DNA from: Reticulitermes lucifugus
Lineage: Eukaryota > Arthropoda > Insecta > Blattodea > Rhinotermitidae
Length of the DNA stretch: 61,320 nt
NCBI GenBank assembly: GCA_026260175.1
Contig: JAKCWW010000005.1
Coordinates: 1,152-62,471 of the forward strand
Direction of reading: 5' to 3'
This document shows, one piece after another, positions 61,155 to 61,320 of this stretch. Positions within the stretch are counted from its first letter, which is position 1. Each line of letters opens with the position of its first letter. Made by a program: the position numbers and the translations under genes. The notes under the pieces are model-generated. The model ran no database searches. It saw nothing but the letters and a program-made list of their open reading frames with translations, and was not told where the DNA came from.

Positions 61155-61220
61155 TATTTAGCCCAGATGAGACATTCACAAACACATTAATTAAAAATCA
61201 AATCCGGGAATTCACCAAGG
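61155..61220 (+). CDS. Weak candidate exon
   Basis: After the strong acceptor TTCTTCTTTTTCAG the phase-0 frame reads VFSPDETFTNTLIKNQIREF then TK. It ends either at a weak donor AAG|GTTTTG (61221) or at a stop at 61232. The phase does not follow from the 57.0-kb exon without another exon between. A SINE starts 28 bases downstream. Confidence 0.25.
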
Positions 61221-61247
61221 TTTTGTTGCTATAGAATATTTGTACCT

Positions 61248-61320
61248 GGAATTTTTAATTGACATAATCCTTTCGGTCACACTATAGCCCTGGGGTCGAC
61301 TCAGCCTCTAACAGAAATGA
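61248..61320 (+). mobile_element. 5'-truncated SINE running off the window
   Basis: TGGAATTTTTAATTGACATA, TTTCGGTCACACTATAGCCC and GACTCAGCCTCTAACAGAAA match the body of the 46.9-kb SINE and the start of the 22.2-kb copy. The B box and head are absent. Continues beyond the window. Confidence 0.7.

Overview
This is a eukaryotic, AT-rich, gene-poor window that behaves like intergenic or deep-intron DNA of a large, repeat-loaded arthropod genome. The reasons are tRNA-derived SINEs with B boxes, many decayed 3' ends of one non-LTR retrotransposon family, a mariner remnant, foldback (MITE-like) elements, abundant microsatellites, a 50-N scaffold gap, and no intact long gene. The repeat vocabulary resembles cockroach/termite-type (polyneopteran insect) assemblies. 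That taxon is an inference from recollection of similar repeats; no database was searched.

Layout. 1-62: edge of an antisense SINE. 63-6.7 kb: mostly unrecognised AT-rich DNA with microsatellites. 6.7-7.0 kb: LINE remnant (-). 9.16-9.44 kb: foldback carrying a hammerhead-like motif in each arm. 10.4-12.5 kb: hammerhead-like motif, a SINE-like repeat, copy 1 of dispersed repeat A (conserved reading frame), and a loop-less hairpin. 14.9-15.2 kb: SINE. 16.9-17.1 and 21.6-21.8 kb: LINE remnants. 22.2-26.4 kb: SINEs, a 105-bp duplication and a foldback. 27.3 kb: hammerhead-like motif. 28.8 kb: perfect 22-bp hairpin. 29.7-30.3 kb: repeat A copy 2. 33.1-34.3 kb: foldback with hammerhead-like arms plus a decayed motif. 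35.7 kb: 50-bp tandem repeat. 36.2-37.0 kb: LINE and mariner remnants. 40.6-41.6 kb: an inverted pair of tRNA-Leu-like SINEs and the best hammerhead-like motif. 46.8-47.5 kb: SINE with perfect 13-bp target-site duplication, the N gap inside it, and a 70-bp minisatellite. 50.6-51.2 kb: LINE remnant and hammerhead-like motif. 52.2-57.1 kb: the only stretch with plausible spliced exons (+), interrupted by repeat A copy 3 and a CpG-rich segment. 55.9-59.8 kb: two more hammerhead-like motifs and the longest LINE remnant. 61.2 kb: a possible exon and a SINE running off the edge.

The most interesting signal is a dispersed family of about 12 short RNA-like motifs. In each, a CUGANGA-type box, one extra base, a short stem, GAAA, a self-complementary ACRYGU-type core and a closing stem occur in the order and spacing of a hammerhead ribozyme. 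The three stems differ in sequence between copies but keep pairing. In two foldback elements the motif sits in both arms, pointing outward. Hammerhead motifs are known from Penelope-like retroelements and retrozymes, so this may be such a family or a non-autonomous relative. A second notable signal is a repeat present three times whose copies share one roughly 60-residue reading frame.
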